Shown piece by piece: positions 46,901-58,900 of a DNA stretch of 64,000 nt. Each line of letters opens with the position of its first letter. Position 1 is the first letter of the stretch. Under the pieces are notes generated by a model. That model ran no database searches. It was not told the DNA's origin and saw only the letters and a list, made by a program, of their open reading frames with translations. The stretch is from Dermatemys mawii. Its lineage: Eukaryota; Chordata; Testudines; Dermatemydidae. Both the position numbers and the translations under genes were made by a program. The DNA lies in contig ML677373.1 of NCBI GenBank assembly GCA_007922305.1, forward strand, positions 14,007,808 through 14,071,807, given 5' to 3'.

Positions 46901-49900
46901 TTGTGATAACCTTGTGGGGCAGGAGGTGGCCATGTGCTACAGTCCAAAGCCCTGAATAGGACTTGATTATCCACAACGAGAACACTGATTGCCTCCCATC
47001 TTATAATAGTCCTCAGCCAGTATAAAGTATATTATAAAACCCACAGCCCTCATGGCAGAAGCCCCTTTCTTTCTTTTCTCCCAGGTACCCGTGGGGCCAG
47101 GAAGCCTTTGATAAAGCAAAGGAAGAAAACAAGCTGATATTTCTGTCAGGTAACCCAAGAGCAAATGCACTGAGGTTTCCCATGCATGGTTATGTAAATT
47201 CCACCATAGGCCACGCATCTTTGTCTCAGGCGGGTGTGTGAATGGCACTGGAGATCCTTTGAGAAGATTGCCTGATAACTTTGTACTATGTAAGTTTGAG
47301 AGGATCAGAGAGTTTTTGTCTACACAGAGGTTATTCCAGAGTAAGATAGTGTATGAATTTAAATGACTATAGCTAGTCCTGAATACCTTTCTGTGTGGAT
47401 ACACTTAATCCAAAATAAGAGTGCTGTTGTGCTGTTTTCATGTTTTGCTTAATCCACCTCCAAAGTGGATTAAGCATTATCAGTTCTGGTTAATTCCCAC
47501 ATGTAGGCTAGCCCTTAATGGACATGTGACGGGTTGGATCACAGAAACCCCCTTAGGGTTGCCAGCTGATGTGCCAAGACTACTTCTGCCCCCGCTTTCC
47601 TGCTCTGCCAGTTTGGGACTGGTTTGAGCCAGACCCGCTAGCCTGCTGCAAACCCAGACCAGGTCTGAACCACATCCCCTTAACGTAGGCTTAATTGAAA
47701 ACAGGTTAGGAAGTGTTCCTGTCTTTAACATTCAGATGCTCAACTCCCAGTGGGGTCCAAACCCCAAATAAATCTGTTTTACCCTGTATAAAGCTTATAC
47801 AGGTAAACTCATAAATTGTTCACCCTCTGTAATACTGATAGAGAGATCTGCACAGCTGTTTGCCCCCAAAGGTACTAATACATACTCTGGGTTAATTAAT
47901 AAGTAAAAAGTGATTTTATTAAATACAGAAAGTAGGATTTAAGTGGTTCCAAGTAGTAACAGACAGAACAAAGTGAATTACCAAGTAAAATAAAACAAAA
48001 CATGCAAATGTTTATCTAATATAGCAATCAAACTGAAATCAGATAAAACCTCACCCTCAGAGATGTTTCAATAAGTTTCTTTCACAAACTGGACACCTTC
48101 CTAGTCTGGGCACAATCCTTTCCCCTGGTACAGCCCTTGTTCCAACTCAGGTGGTAGCTGGGAGATTTCTCATGATTGTGGCCCCCTTTGCTCTGTTCCA
48201 CCCCCTTATATGGCTTTGGCACAAGGTATAAATCTTTTATCCTCTGGGTCCCCACCTCTCCTTCTAAATGGAAAAGCACCAGGTTTAAGGTGGATTCAGT
48301 ACCAGGTGACATGGTCACATGTCCTGTGAGACCCCAAGCCTTCATTCCTCCCAGCCTGACTCACAGGAAGGCCTGCCATCAAACAGAGCCATCCACAGTC
48401 TGTGGTCCTGGCTGATGGGAGCCATCAAGATTCCAAACCACCATTAATGGCCCACACTTTGCATAATTACAATAGGCTCTCAGAGTTATATTTCATATTT
48501 CTAGTTTCAGATACAAGAAAGATACATTCATACAAACAGGATGGCCACACATGGTAGATTATAAGCTTTGTACTGATACCATACAAGAGACCTTTTGCAT
48601 GAAGCATATTTTAGTTACATTATATTCACACTCATCAGCATATTTTCATAAAATCATATAAAGTGCAACGTCACAGGATGCTAGTTTAAGTTGGGCAGAA
48701 CCGTGCTCTGAAGTGTCCCTGTTTGCCAGAAGCTGGGAATGGGAGACAGGGGATGGATCACTTGATGTTGACCTGTTCTGTTCATTCCCTCTGGGGCACC
48801 AGGCATTGGCTACTGTCAGAAGATAGGGTACTGGGCAAGATGGACCTTTGGTCTGACCCAGTAGGGCCATTCTTATGTTCTTATCTAATGGGCTCCTTCT
48901 TGTTTACAAGGGTCTATAGGGTAAAACTATAGGGGTTAGAGATTGAAATGACAGGGTGACCTAACTTGCATTCCCCCAATGCAGACTCATTCCCTGCAGT
49001 TTACTCTCCAATCTGATTTGTAACTGTCCCATTCAATGGGGATCCCCTTGGGAGAGTATTCCCCAGTGAATAGATTTCATTAGTAGGACATTTGTCCCAC
49101 TGTTCAGCTTGGAACCTTTCTTTAATGGACAGTGTTTGTTTTCAGTCGGCTATTCCACCTGCCACTGGTGCCACGTGATGGAGCAGGAGTCCTTCAAGAA
49201 CAAAGAGATCGGCAAGATTCTGAACGACAACTTTGTGTGCATAAAAGTGGATCGTGAGGAGAGACCAGATGTGGATAAAGTTTACATGACCTTTGTGCAG
49301 GTGAGGAGGTGGCTCTGACGTGGCACAATGACAAGAAAGGGGACATGCGTGACAAGAGGTGTGGACAGAATCTCTCCACCATCCCTGGGCTAGACACGCA
49401 CGTTATGATACAGAGGAGTGGCCGAGAGATGATCACTTACCCGTGGGTTTTCTTGCAGGCTACCAGCAGTGGAGGGGGCTGGCCAATGAGCGTGTGGCTG
49501 ACTCCAGACCTCAAACCCTTCGTAGGTGGGACGTATTTCCCTCCCGAAGATGGAATTTACCAAGTCGGCTTCCGGACGGTGCTGCTCCGAGTTGCCGATC
49601 AGGTATACATTTTTACTGCCTGGGATTTTGTGGTAGGTTTTGGGTCCTCATCGGAAAAGTACAGCACAGAAACCTGGGACAGGGAAGTGGACTAGCCATT
49701 GCTGATTGTTTGATATGGAGGGTTGATGGGGAAAATTGGATTTGGGGTTGGGATAGTGGGGACATGTGGGTTTGGGGGACAGGCGAACTGGATGCGGGGA
49801 AAAGAGAGGTGCCAGATAGTGAGAAAAAACGCTGGCTGATGGACTCTGCATAGGGAAGAGGTGCAGAGTTCTGGATGGGTTAGTAATTGATTAGAATTTA

Positions 49901-52900
49901 TCTGGGGAGGGGAATCACTGGGTGCGGGATCAAAGAACTGGACTGGGGCCTGAAGACAGAATCTGGATTTGAATAACACAGGGAACCTCATCAAGAGGGA
50001 CAAAGGCCATGAGCAGCTGACGGGGCAAGACTGACCTTCCGGCTCTTTCATGGTCTCCCTCCTAGTGGAAGCAGAACAAAGATGCCCTTTTGAAGAATAG
50101 CCAGAGGATTACGTTAGCACTGCTGGCCAGGGCTGAGATTGGCAGCAAAGGGGAAGATTCACCCCCTCCTTTTCCAGAGGTGATGGCCAGGTGTTTCCAG
50201 CAGCTGTCTGAATCCTATGATGAGGAATACGGTGGCTTTTCGGAGTTTCCAAAGTTCCCCACGCCAGGTCAGTCCATAGTCTCCTAGCTGAGCCATCACA
50301 GCAGAAGGGAGCAGCCCAGGGCATGGAACTGACCCCAGATGCTCGGCCTTGTTATTGTATTGCAGTCAATTTAAATTTCCTGTTCACATACTGGGCTCTA
50401 CACCGGGCATCCCCCGATGGCGCACGGGCCTTGCAGATGGTGCTGCACACTCTCAAGATGATGGCCTATGGTGGGATACACGATCACATTGCTCAGGTAA
50501 GGGGGAGTGGGTGTTTGATGGCTTGGAGCGATGGCTCTTGGAGGCACCTTGCTTGGGTAGTATGAAGCGCGCTCTGTTGGAAAGAAGACCCTGGAGATAT
50601 AATTGCGTTGCTGACCAGGGCCGTGCTGGGCCCTGGTGCACGTGCACTGTTTCTGTCTCTGCAGGGATTCCACCGCTACTCCACCGACCAGAGGTGGCAT
50701 GTTCCTCACTTTGAGAAGATGCTGTATGATCAGGGGCAACTAGCTGTGGCCTATGCCAGGGCGTTTCAGGTAAGCCCAGTGTAACTCTTCGCCCTAGTGA
50801 TAACTTAAGGCTCTGAAGACTTGGCCCCTGAGCAGAGCTCTGGTCTCCGCAAGACGCAGCTCATTTTGGACAGTCTAGACTGGAGAGTGTGCTTGGTGTG
50901 GGGAGGACTGGGAAACTTGCCAGCTGTCCTCTGCTGCTGAGAGAGAGAGTAGGTAGCCCATGGGTAACATCATCCAGGTTCCATGTCCTATACTGAGACT
51001 CCAGTGAGGGGAGGATCAGGGACAGGCTGAGGGACTGGAAGACAGGCTGAGGGAATCTGGCAGCAACTCCAGATACAGCAGCTACTCACTCTGAGACCTG
51101 ACAGGGGGTTTCTTAGGGTTCCTCACCACTCCTCAGACACAGAGGAGAGTTAATCGGTCCCCTCTGAACTCCCATTAGTGAACGCTCGCTTCGACGCTCC
51201 ACCAGTGTGTGTCCCAGGGCACAATCGCTGGTTGTAGACCCTTGGCTGAGCCCTGGGATGTACACCGGGGAAGTGTGTAGATCAGGATGTCCACAGGCAT
51301 TAGCCACCTCAGGTTAACCGGTGATCAGTGAACTGGAGTTACAGCAGGTCCACACCTTCTAGTCTAGACGTACCTGGGTGTCTCCACATCTCCTCTCCGG
51401 TGTGTCAAGGTCCCTGCACCAGCCCCCCAGTGGTTCTCTGTCCCATCTCAACTTTTAGGATTAACCCTTTCTCTGCCAGGCTCAGTAATGCCACCCTCTT
51501 CCTTCTTCCTGCTGACAGGTTGGGCGGCGGGTGTGTGTGAGGTGTGAACCGCTGGTTTCAGACGCCAGGGCTGAAAGGCAGAGAGCTCTGCAGGGCTTGG
51601 AAGGGGGCAGAGAGCTGCAGGTGGGATGGGGAACTTCAGGTTTGGGATGTGTCCTAGGAAGGACCCCCTTGTGCTCCAGCTCCTCTGCCAGTAGCACAGG
51701 GCAGGAATGTCTCAGGAGCACTGGGGTCCTGCATTTGCGCTGAGGGCATGAAGGATGCCCCTGCATTCCTCATGCCCCCCAACCTGACTGGAGTGAGGAG
51801 CCCAGAGGAAAGTGCTGGCGATAGCCTGGTTTCACGAGCTGCCTGCAGGTTGAAGCTCCACCCCCATTACACAGGGGGGTGAGAGGAAGGCTATTAACCC
51901 TGTGAGCCATCAGCCGAAAGCACGGCACACAGGAGAAGATCCCTTAGCTGAGCACCCGTGAAGACGCCTTCCCACGGGGACAGGGCAGAGCGAGGACACG
52001 GACCCCACTGGGAGCTCGGCTCTCCCAGCACTGGGATCCTGCTTCCCAGAGCAGCGGGTGTAAATCATCTGGAGAGAGGCTGTGCGTGGCCATGCCAGAG
52101 CAATACAGGGTCTAAGTACCATGGATCTGAGGACCCTGGTTACCTGTCACCTGCAGTGGAGGCACATAAAATTACTGGCCCATCTGTTGTCTTGAGATCA
52201 TCCCAGGACACTGGGCTTGTCTGAAGCCGGGGACTGTGGCCACGCTCTGCCAGTCTCTGGCCAGACGGGGATTCCTGCCTCGCCCTGCTAGCCTCCAAAG
52301 GGTTTTGCCACCAAGGTTTCAATCACAAGCAAGAGTGGAGCTTTGGGTGGGACATTCTGGGCTTGACTTGGTGTAAGTGTCCAAAGGACGTCTGCTCTCA
52401 GCATCTCTGATGTAGGTCTGGGGTAAGTCCCAGGCACCAGTAGATTTCCCTGGTGTGACAGCAACCCTCCAATCCAGTCCTGGGGGTGCAGTCCTTAAAC
52501 CAGCAGATCGGCTGTTTCCCTGCCTCAGCTCTTTAAATCAGAAGCCCCTGATGGACCTTGTTAGTGTCACTTTTCCTCCCTTTGCTATCACTGGCATGGA
52601 ATCCCCGTTGTGTCTTTAACAGATTTCTGGCGATGAATTCTTTGCAGATGTTGCTGCCGACGTTCTGCTCTACGTCTCCCGGGATCTGAGCGACAGGGTA
52701 AGTCAGCGCCTTCGCTCGGGTGCGGGAATCACTTGCCTCATTGCTGTCATCACGTCCGGCGGCTCCTGCACTTCGCCAGTGATCAAAGTCACCGACACGA
52801 GGGCAAGACGCTCCTCCGCTCCTGGAGCCCAGGCCCCTTCGTGCCTGTGTATCCCCCACCTCTGCTGGCTTCAGTGGACTGGTCTATGCCAGTTCTGTCT

Positions 52901-55900
52901 CCTGTCTTGTCCCCTGGCTGGGACAGAGATGGGTCTATGCCCGACCTATGTAGGCATTTCCATGGTCCCCATGGCTGCCCTACCTGAGCGCCTCACAATC
53001 AGTAATGGATTTGAGTCTGGGAGGGAGGGAAGTGCCATCCCCATTTTATAGAGGGGGAACTGAGGCACGGGGAGATTTAGGGATTTGCCCAGGGTCAGAC
53101 AAGAAGCTGAACCAGTAACTGAACCCAGATCTCTTACATCCCCAGACCAGTACCCTATTAACTATATTGACATATCAATACACTACACCTGGAGTATCTC
53201 CCTCCGTCTTGTTCCCTGCAGCGCCTCCTGCTGGCTGGGTGGAGATTTCTCTATGTCTGGAGTATCTCCCTCTTCTCCGTTCCCGGCAGCACCTCCTGCT
53301 GGCTGGGTGGAGATTTCTCTATGTCTGGAGTATCTCCCTCGGCTCTGTTCCCTGCAGCGCCTCCTGCTGGCTGGGTGGAGATTTCTCTATGTCTGGAGTA
53401 TCTCCTTCCGTCCTGTTCCCTGCAGCGCCTCCTGCTGGCTGGGTGGAGATTTCTCTATGTCTGGAGTATCTCCTTCCGTCCTGTTCCCTGCAGCGCCTCC
53501 TGCTGGCTGGGTGGAGATTTCTCTATGTCTGGCCTATCCCCACGTTGGTCAGGGCGAACAGTTACAGAGGCTTGATCGTGGGTCGCTAACGTGTGTGTGG
53601 TGAGGGGGCGGCAGCTCTGACTGGCCGGTGCGTTGGTGTTAATGGTGCTGCTGCATGTTTCAGGCTGGAGGATTCTACAGCGCGGAGGACGCAGACTCGT
53701 ATCCGACAGCCAAGTCCAAAGAGAAGCGGGAGGGGGCGTTCTGCGTGTGGACGGCAGAGGAAATACGGCGCCTCCTTCCAGAGCCTATGGAGGGGGCCTC
53801 GGAGAGGAAGACGCTGGCAGATGTGTTCATGCATCACTACGGGGTTAAGGAAGGTGGGAACGTGAGCCCAGCGAAGGTGAGCTGGAGAGGTGGCCTGAGG
53901 CTATGGGGAGGGACTGCACAGACAGGCATAGTGAAGGGAGAAGGATTCCAAAGTCTGGGCAGGGGGATTCTGGGAAGGTGTATGGAGTTAGCCATACTGG
54001 GAGGGGATGATATTTAACCACTGGGGGTACTGGGAGGAAGTGACTCTAGCAGCTGGGGATGCTGGGAAGACACCAGGTGGAAATACTGGCTGTTAGTCAC
54101 ACTGGTAGCTGTGATTATTGGGAGGAAGCCGCACTGGTGGCTGGGGATACTGGGTGGGAGTGGTGCTGGCCTGGGGAGGGAGGTATTGCTAGGTAGGGGG
54201 CCCTAGAAAGAGCCATCCTGGGGGTAGGACACAGTCACCCTCTTGAGTTTGTGATGGGAGGCCGTCCTAGAGAGCAGGAGTCTGGTCCCTGAGGCGGAAG
54301 CTGTGATGCCGCTGGCACCTCGTTTCAGGACCCTCACAAGGAGCTGAGAGGGCAGAATGTGCTGATTGTGCAGTATTCCCTGGAGCTGACAGCAGCCCGG
54401 TTTGGGCTGAGCCTGGACCAGCTCAGGACGATGCTGGTGAAGAGCAGAGAGCGGCTCGGCAAAGCCCGGGGTTGCCGACCACGCCCGCATCTGGACACCA
54501 AGATGCTGGCGTCCTGGAACGGTGAGGAGGGTCCCCCAGGCTCAGGGAAGTCGCTGGGAGTTGCGTTCAGCTGGAGCTGGGCTCTCGCCCCTAAATGCAC
54601 TGGCTACAGATGCAGCCAAGAGGCCTTGTCTAAATCTCTGGCAAGTAACTATAGTCCAAGGCTAGATTATAGAGTCTCGGGTCCTAGGCTTACCCACCAC
54701 ATGGGACCTCCCTTGGCCCCCACTGCATTGGGGCGCTGCCCCCATGATAAGGCTCCATGCCTCATTTGAAGGATTTGGCCCAGCTTGCACTTCTCAGAGC
54801 TGTTGTTTCAGGCTGTGTCAGACTCAGGCAAGTGTCAGCCACACTTGGGTCACATGGTCAAGCTTTTCTCCACAGCCTTGAGGGCGAGGAGCTTAAGTTG
54901 TTTAAAAAAATGAAAACTAAGATTTGGCTGTTATCACATGACTCCAGGAGCAGAAGCTTTGTGCCTGGAGCTGTGGGACCAAGCTCTAACTCAGCACTGC
55001 TATAGTCTCATCTGCCCAGGAGCAGGCAGACCATCCAGATGCTGAGATCAGCCGAAGAGTGGTTTGAGGGAGGACTCCTTGAATTAATTGTTCCAGACAC
55101 CAGGAGGTGCTGCAAGAAATGAGACAGGGAGGTACCCAGGGCACAGAGCAGTCCCTGGCCCAGCCAGCAGGAGGCAGTGCAGAGCCTAGCGTCTTTTTTG
55201 GACCCCTGAGTTTAGTGCCTTTAGGCCACGATCCTGGCTGAATTCCGTCCCTTGTTCCCTGTTTGGATTGTCCTTCGGCTCTGCCAGTCCCTGGAGGGAA
55301 TGATCCGGCGTCTGCAGAGCCTTCCAGTGCAGGGGGAGAGGGTGGAAAGTATGTCAGACTGCTGGGGCAACCTGGGCACACAGCGGAGAGGGGCGATTGC
55401 TCGAGGGGTCCCTGCATTTGTTACTTCACAGCCAAGAGCCGGCCCTGCCAAGAGGTCTGGGGCTGGGAGCTCAGCAGCAGAGCGGCTCCGTTCCAGGCAG
55501 GGCTACGTCCGGCCGGCCCCCTGCCCTTTGTTCCCTTTCCATCCCTCTAGCCCCCAGCCTGCCTTCCCCAGCCCAGTCACGGGCTTTCCCTGCATCCCCA
55601 CCGACTGCCCATGGCTTCCCCTCCCACTCTGCAGACCCCTTCTGCTGCTGGTCCCTGCCTGGCTCCGCTGAGCTGGGACCTTTCTTCACCTCTGGGGCAT
55701 CTCCACCACCATAGACGCTAACTTTTCTCAGCACCAGTGGGTGCTCACACCCCTCCCCTCCCAGCCCGATTCTACCCATGCCCCATAGTCCCCTGCCCAA
55801 ATTTCATCCCTCCCTGCCCCTATTGGACCCCTCCCCAAATCCCCGCCCTGGCCCCGCCTCCTCCCCCGAGTGCGCCATGTTCCCCCTCCCTCCCAGGCTT

Positions 55901-58900
55901 GCCGCGTGAACCAGCTGTTTCACAGTGCAAGCGCTGGGAGGGAGGGAGGGAGGAGAAGCAGGACGTGGCAGCGCACTCGGGAGGAGGTGGAGCGGAGGTG
56001 AGCTGGGGTGGGGTGGTGTGGGGAGCTGCACCCACCAATTTTTCCCCATGGGTGCTCCAGCCCCGGTGCACCCACAGAGTCAGCGCCTATAAGCTGAGGT
56101 CCCCTGGGATCATGGGCAAGGTGCATCCTCCCTCCTGGGAGGGCATCTGGCAGGACAGTGCCCCTGCTTCTCCTGCAGGCCTGGCACAAGCACCGCCTTT
56201 GTTCCCAGGTGCTGCTGAGCTACTTCCTCTCTCGCTCTCCGCCTCCCAGTCCCGGATGTTTCTCTGCGAGTGGCGGGGTTATAAGGGAGCAAACCCAGGG
56301 AGGGGGCACTCAGGACTGCTTGCCGAGACAGTTCTCCCATGTGCCAGCAGGGGACAGCAGAACCTTTCTCTGGTTTTCAGGGCAGCCTTTGTAGAGTCTC
56401 CTTAACACATGTAAACCGTCAAAAGTGTCCGTGTGACGCAGTGGGGCTGAGAGGTCGTGGGTTCAAGTCCCAGGTGAGGATCAGAGCCCATGGCCAGCAC
56501 TGAAGCTGTCAGCCTGCATGGGAGTGGAGGGGCCGGGTGTCTGTCCCCTGGTAGGTAGACGTTCCCTGCCAATGAATCCGGCTGCGTATGAGCTCTCCCG
56601 GAGTCAGAGGGGCTGCTGCGCTTGTCTGTTGTTGCCGCACGGCGTGGCTGGGGTACTGCAGACGGGAGAGACTCCGTATTCCACCGAAGGGAATTTTGGA
56701 GCTTTTACGCTGGCAGGTGCCGCTCTGCTGAGATGTGACATTCTCGGTGATTTACGCTGCTTGTCAGGGGCTGCGGCTTGGTCCTGCTTTCGGCCCGGCT
56801 TCGAGCTCAGCAAGGCGAAGCTCCTGGCAGGCTGTTTAAACAAAGGCGTGGAGCTGGCTGGTCAGTCACTGGCCCCAGTCGCAGCCTGAGCGAGGCTCTG
56901 TTCTCTCTCTGACCCGTGCAGGCCTGATGATCTCGGGCTTCGCTCAGAGCGGGGTGATCCTCGGCAAGGAGGAGTACGTCAGCCGGGCCAGCCGCGCTGC
57001 TGACTTCCTGCGAAGCCACCTGTTCGATGCCAGCAGCGGCCGGCTGCTGCGGAGCTGCTACCGGGGCAAAGGCAGCTCGGTGGAGCAGAGGTGAGGGTGG
57101 GAGGAGTCGCTCAGCGTGGCGCGTGGGTTGGGGGGGATATCGGCATAGAAGTAAGGAGGCTGATTGTCTGTCTCTGATCTGCCTCATCTGCTGCATTTCG
57201 AAGGTGGCCATTGCTGTGGTGTCTGGGCTCCGGTTTCCATGGGGAGCAGGTTGTCTACATCTCTTTGAGTGCTCTCTACCCCATTCACAGCCCCCTGCTT
57301 CGTAGGTCCCAGCCTTCCCCCTGGGGCCCTCACACTACCCAGCCTGCAGGCAGCCAAAGGGGTCGCTGTTACTACGCCCCTCGCGGGCTTCACTCCCTGC
57401 CCTTGTGGTGTTCTCCCTGCCCCCGCTGCCAGGCCAGGGAGGGAGAGGCTGATGTTGGACATTGCCACTGGTCTAGCAGACTAGCCGGTCAGCTTCAGCC
57501 AGGGAACAAGAGAGCAGGGTAGAGGCCGAGAAGCAGGGTCCCAGCCAGGCCACGTCTCTGGGAGAAGTCGTGAGAACCCTGTGCACAGCTGGAGGGACCC
57601 TCTGTCCGGGGATCTGTCTAGACCATTGTCCGTATGGCCGTGCAAGCCTCTCTTCTCACAGATCTGTCTCCACGAGCAGAGGGCTGCACAGGGCCATTCA
57701 GCTCTCAGTCTGCCTGCTCCCTCGGGGCTGCGGTTCTTCCCAGAGAGGCGGATGTTACTACAGCCCTGGGCAGGTTGTGTGTGTCTGTGTGTGTGTCTGT
57801 GTGTGTCTGTGTCTGTGTCTGTGTGTGTTTAGATTAATTCAGCTCAGGGTGGTGGGCTCCGAAGAGAGCTCAGAGGAATTAAGGTCAAATCCTCTCCCAG
57901 CTCTTTCTTCTCTTTACCACTCAAAGACACCTTCCCCTGCCGCCTGCAGAACGGCGGCTCCGCGAGGGGCTGAGCACAGATCCAGATTGGACAGGAGCAG
58001 TAACGAAGCTCCATTTATCAAGGGCCAGCTCGAATTGCTGCCCAGAGGGAAACACTCGGAGGACCTGCTCCGCACAGTTTCTGCTAACCCCTCACTGCCC
58101 CCTCTAGCGTCCCACACCTGTGTCGTGCCTTTGACGATGCCTCCCTCTAGTGGCTGTCCCCTCTCAGCCTCCCACTGGTGGCGAACGATTCCAGTTTAGC
58201 TTATGCAGGAGGGACGCGTGCTTTTGGGACAGATCATCCTGTTGGTGACGCTGCTGGCATCTGAGAGGCTTTGTTACACCCCCCCCCCCACCCCCGAGCG
58301 ACGCACAACCACAAAACACTTGGTGTAGACATGTAGAGAGGGCAGGCAGTACAGGCCCAGATGTGAACTCACACCTGCACACGTGTGCAAGGAGCAGGCA
58401 CACCAGCAGGTGCAGCAGTGGTACCTGCACAGACTCCCAGGACACATCCACGGGCCCCCCTTGGAGTCCAGGTGCGAGAGAGCCGGCTGCCTGGCTCGGA
58501 GCTGCGCAGCTCCCCAGCAATGGGCACTTTCCTAATATTTGCCAGCAGCACCCATGAAACAATGGGACGACTGCGACAACAGACGCCAGGAGCTCCAGAA
58601 TCCAGATGAACCCCCTCGCTCCCACTTCGCTGCTTCCTTCCCTGCCGCTGTGCTCTCCTGGGCAAACACAACTTAGGCGTGTGTCAACAGGGATTAAGGC
58701 AGTTTGAATGGAAGGTTGTTTGCCTGGCTAACGACTGACTGCAGCGGGGGCTGGGCTGCACGTGGGTTTGTGGACCCTGTTCTTTGCTTGGCAGAGCTCC
58801 GGGCTTGGGGGCGGTTTGGAGTGCGACTGTGATGCCAGGGAGCCGGGTCCCTAACCATATTCCGTTCCCCCTCCCCAGCGCTGGGGCATCCGTTTTGGGA

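Noticed and set aside
53190..53533. Regularly spaced repeats as a possible CRISPR array
   Set aside because: The units are directly adjacent with no unique spacers, and the locus is vertebrate.
53085..53603. Open frames of 172 and 140 codons with a repeated [14 protein letters not shown] peptide
   Set aside because: They are translations of the 68-bp minisatellite, which stays open in several frames. The region is SPATA20 intron 9.
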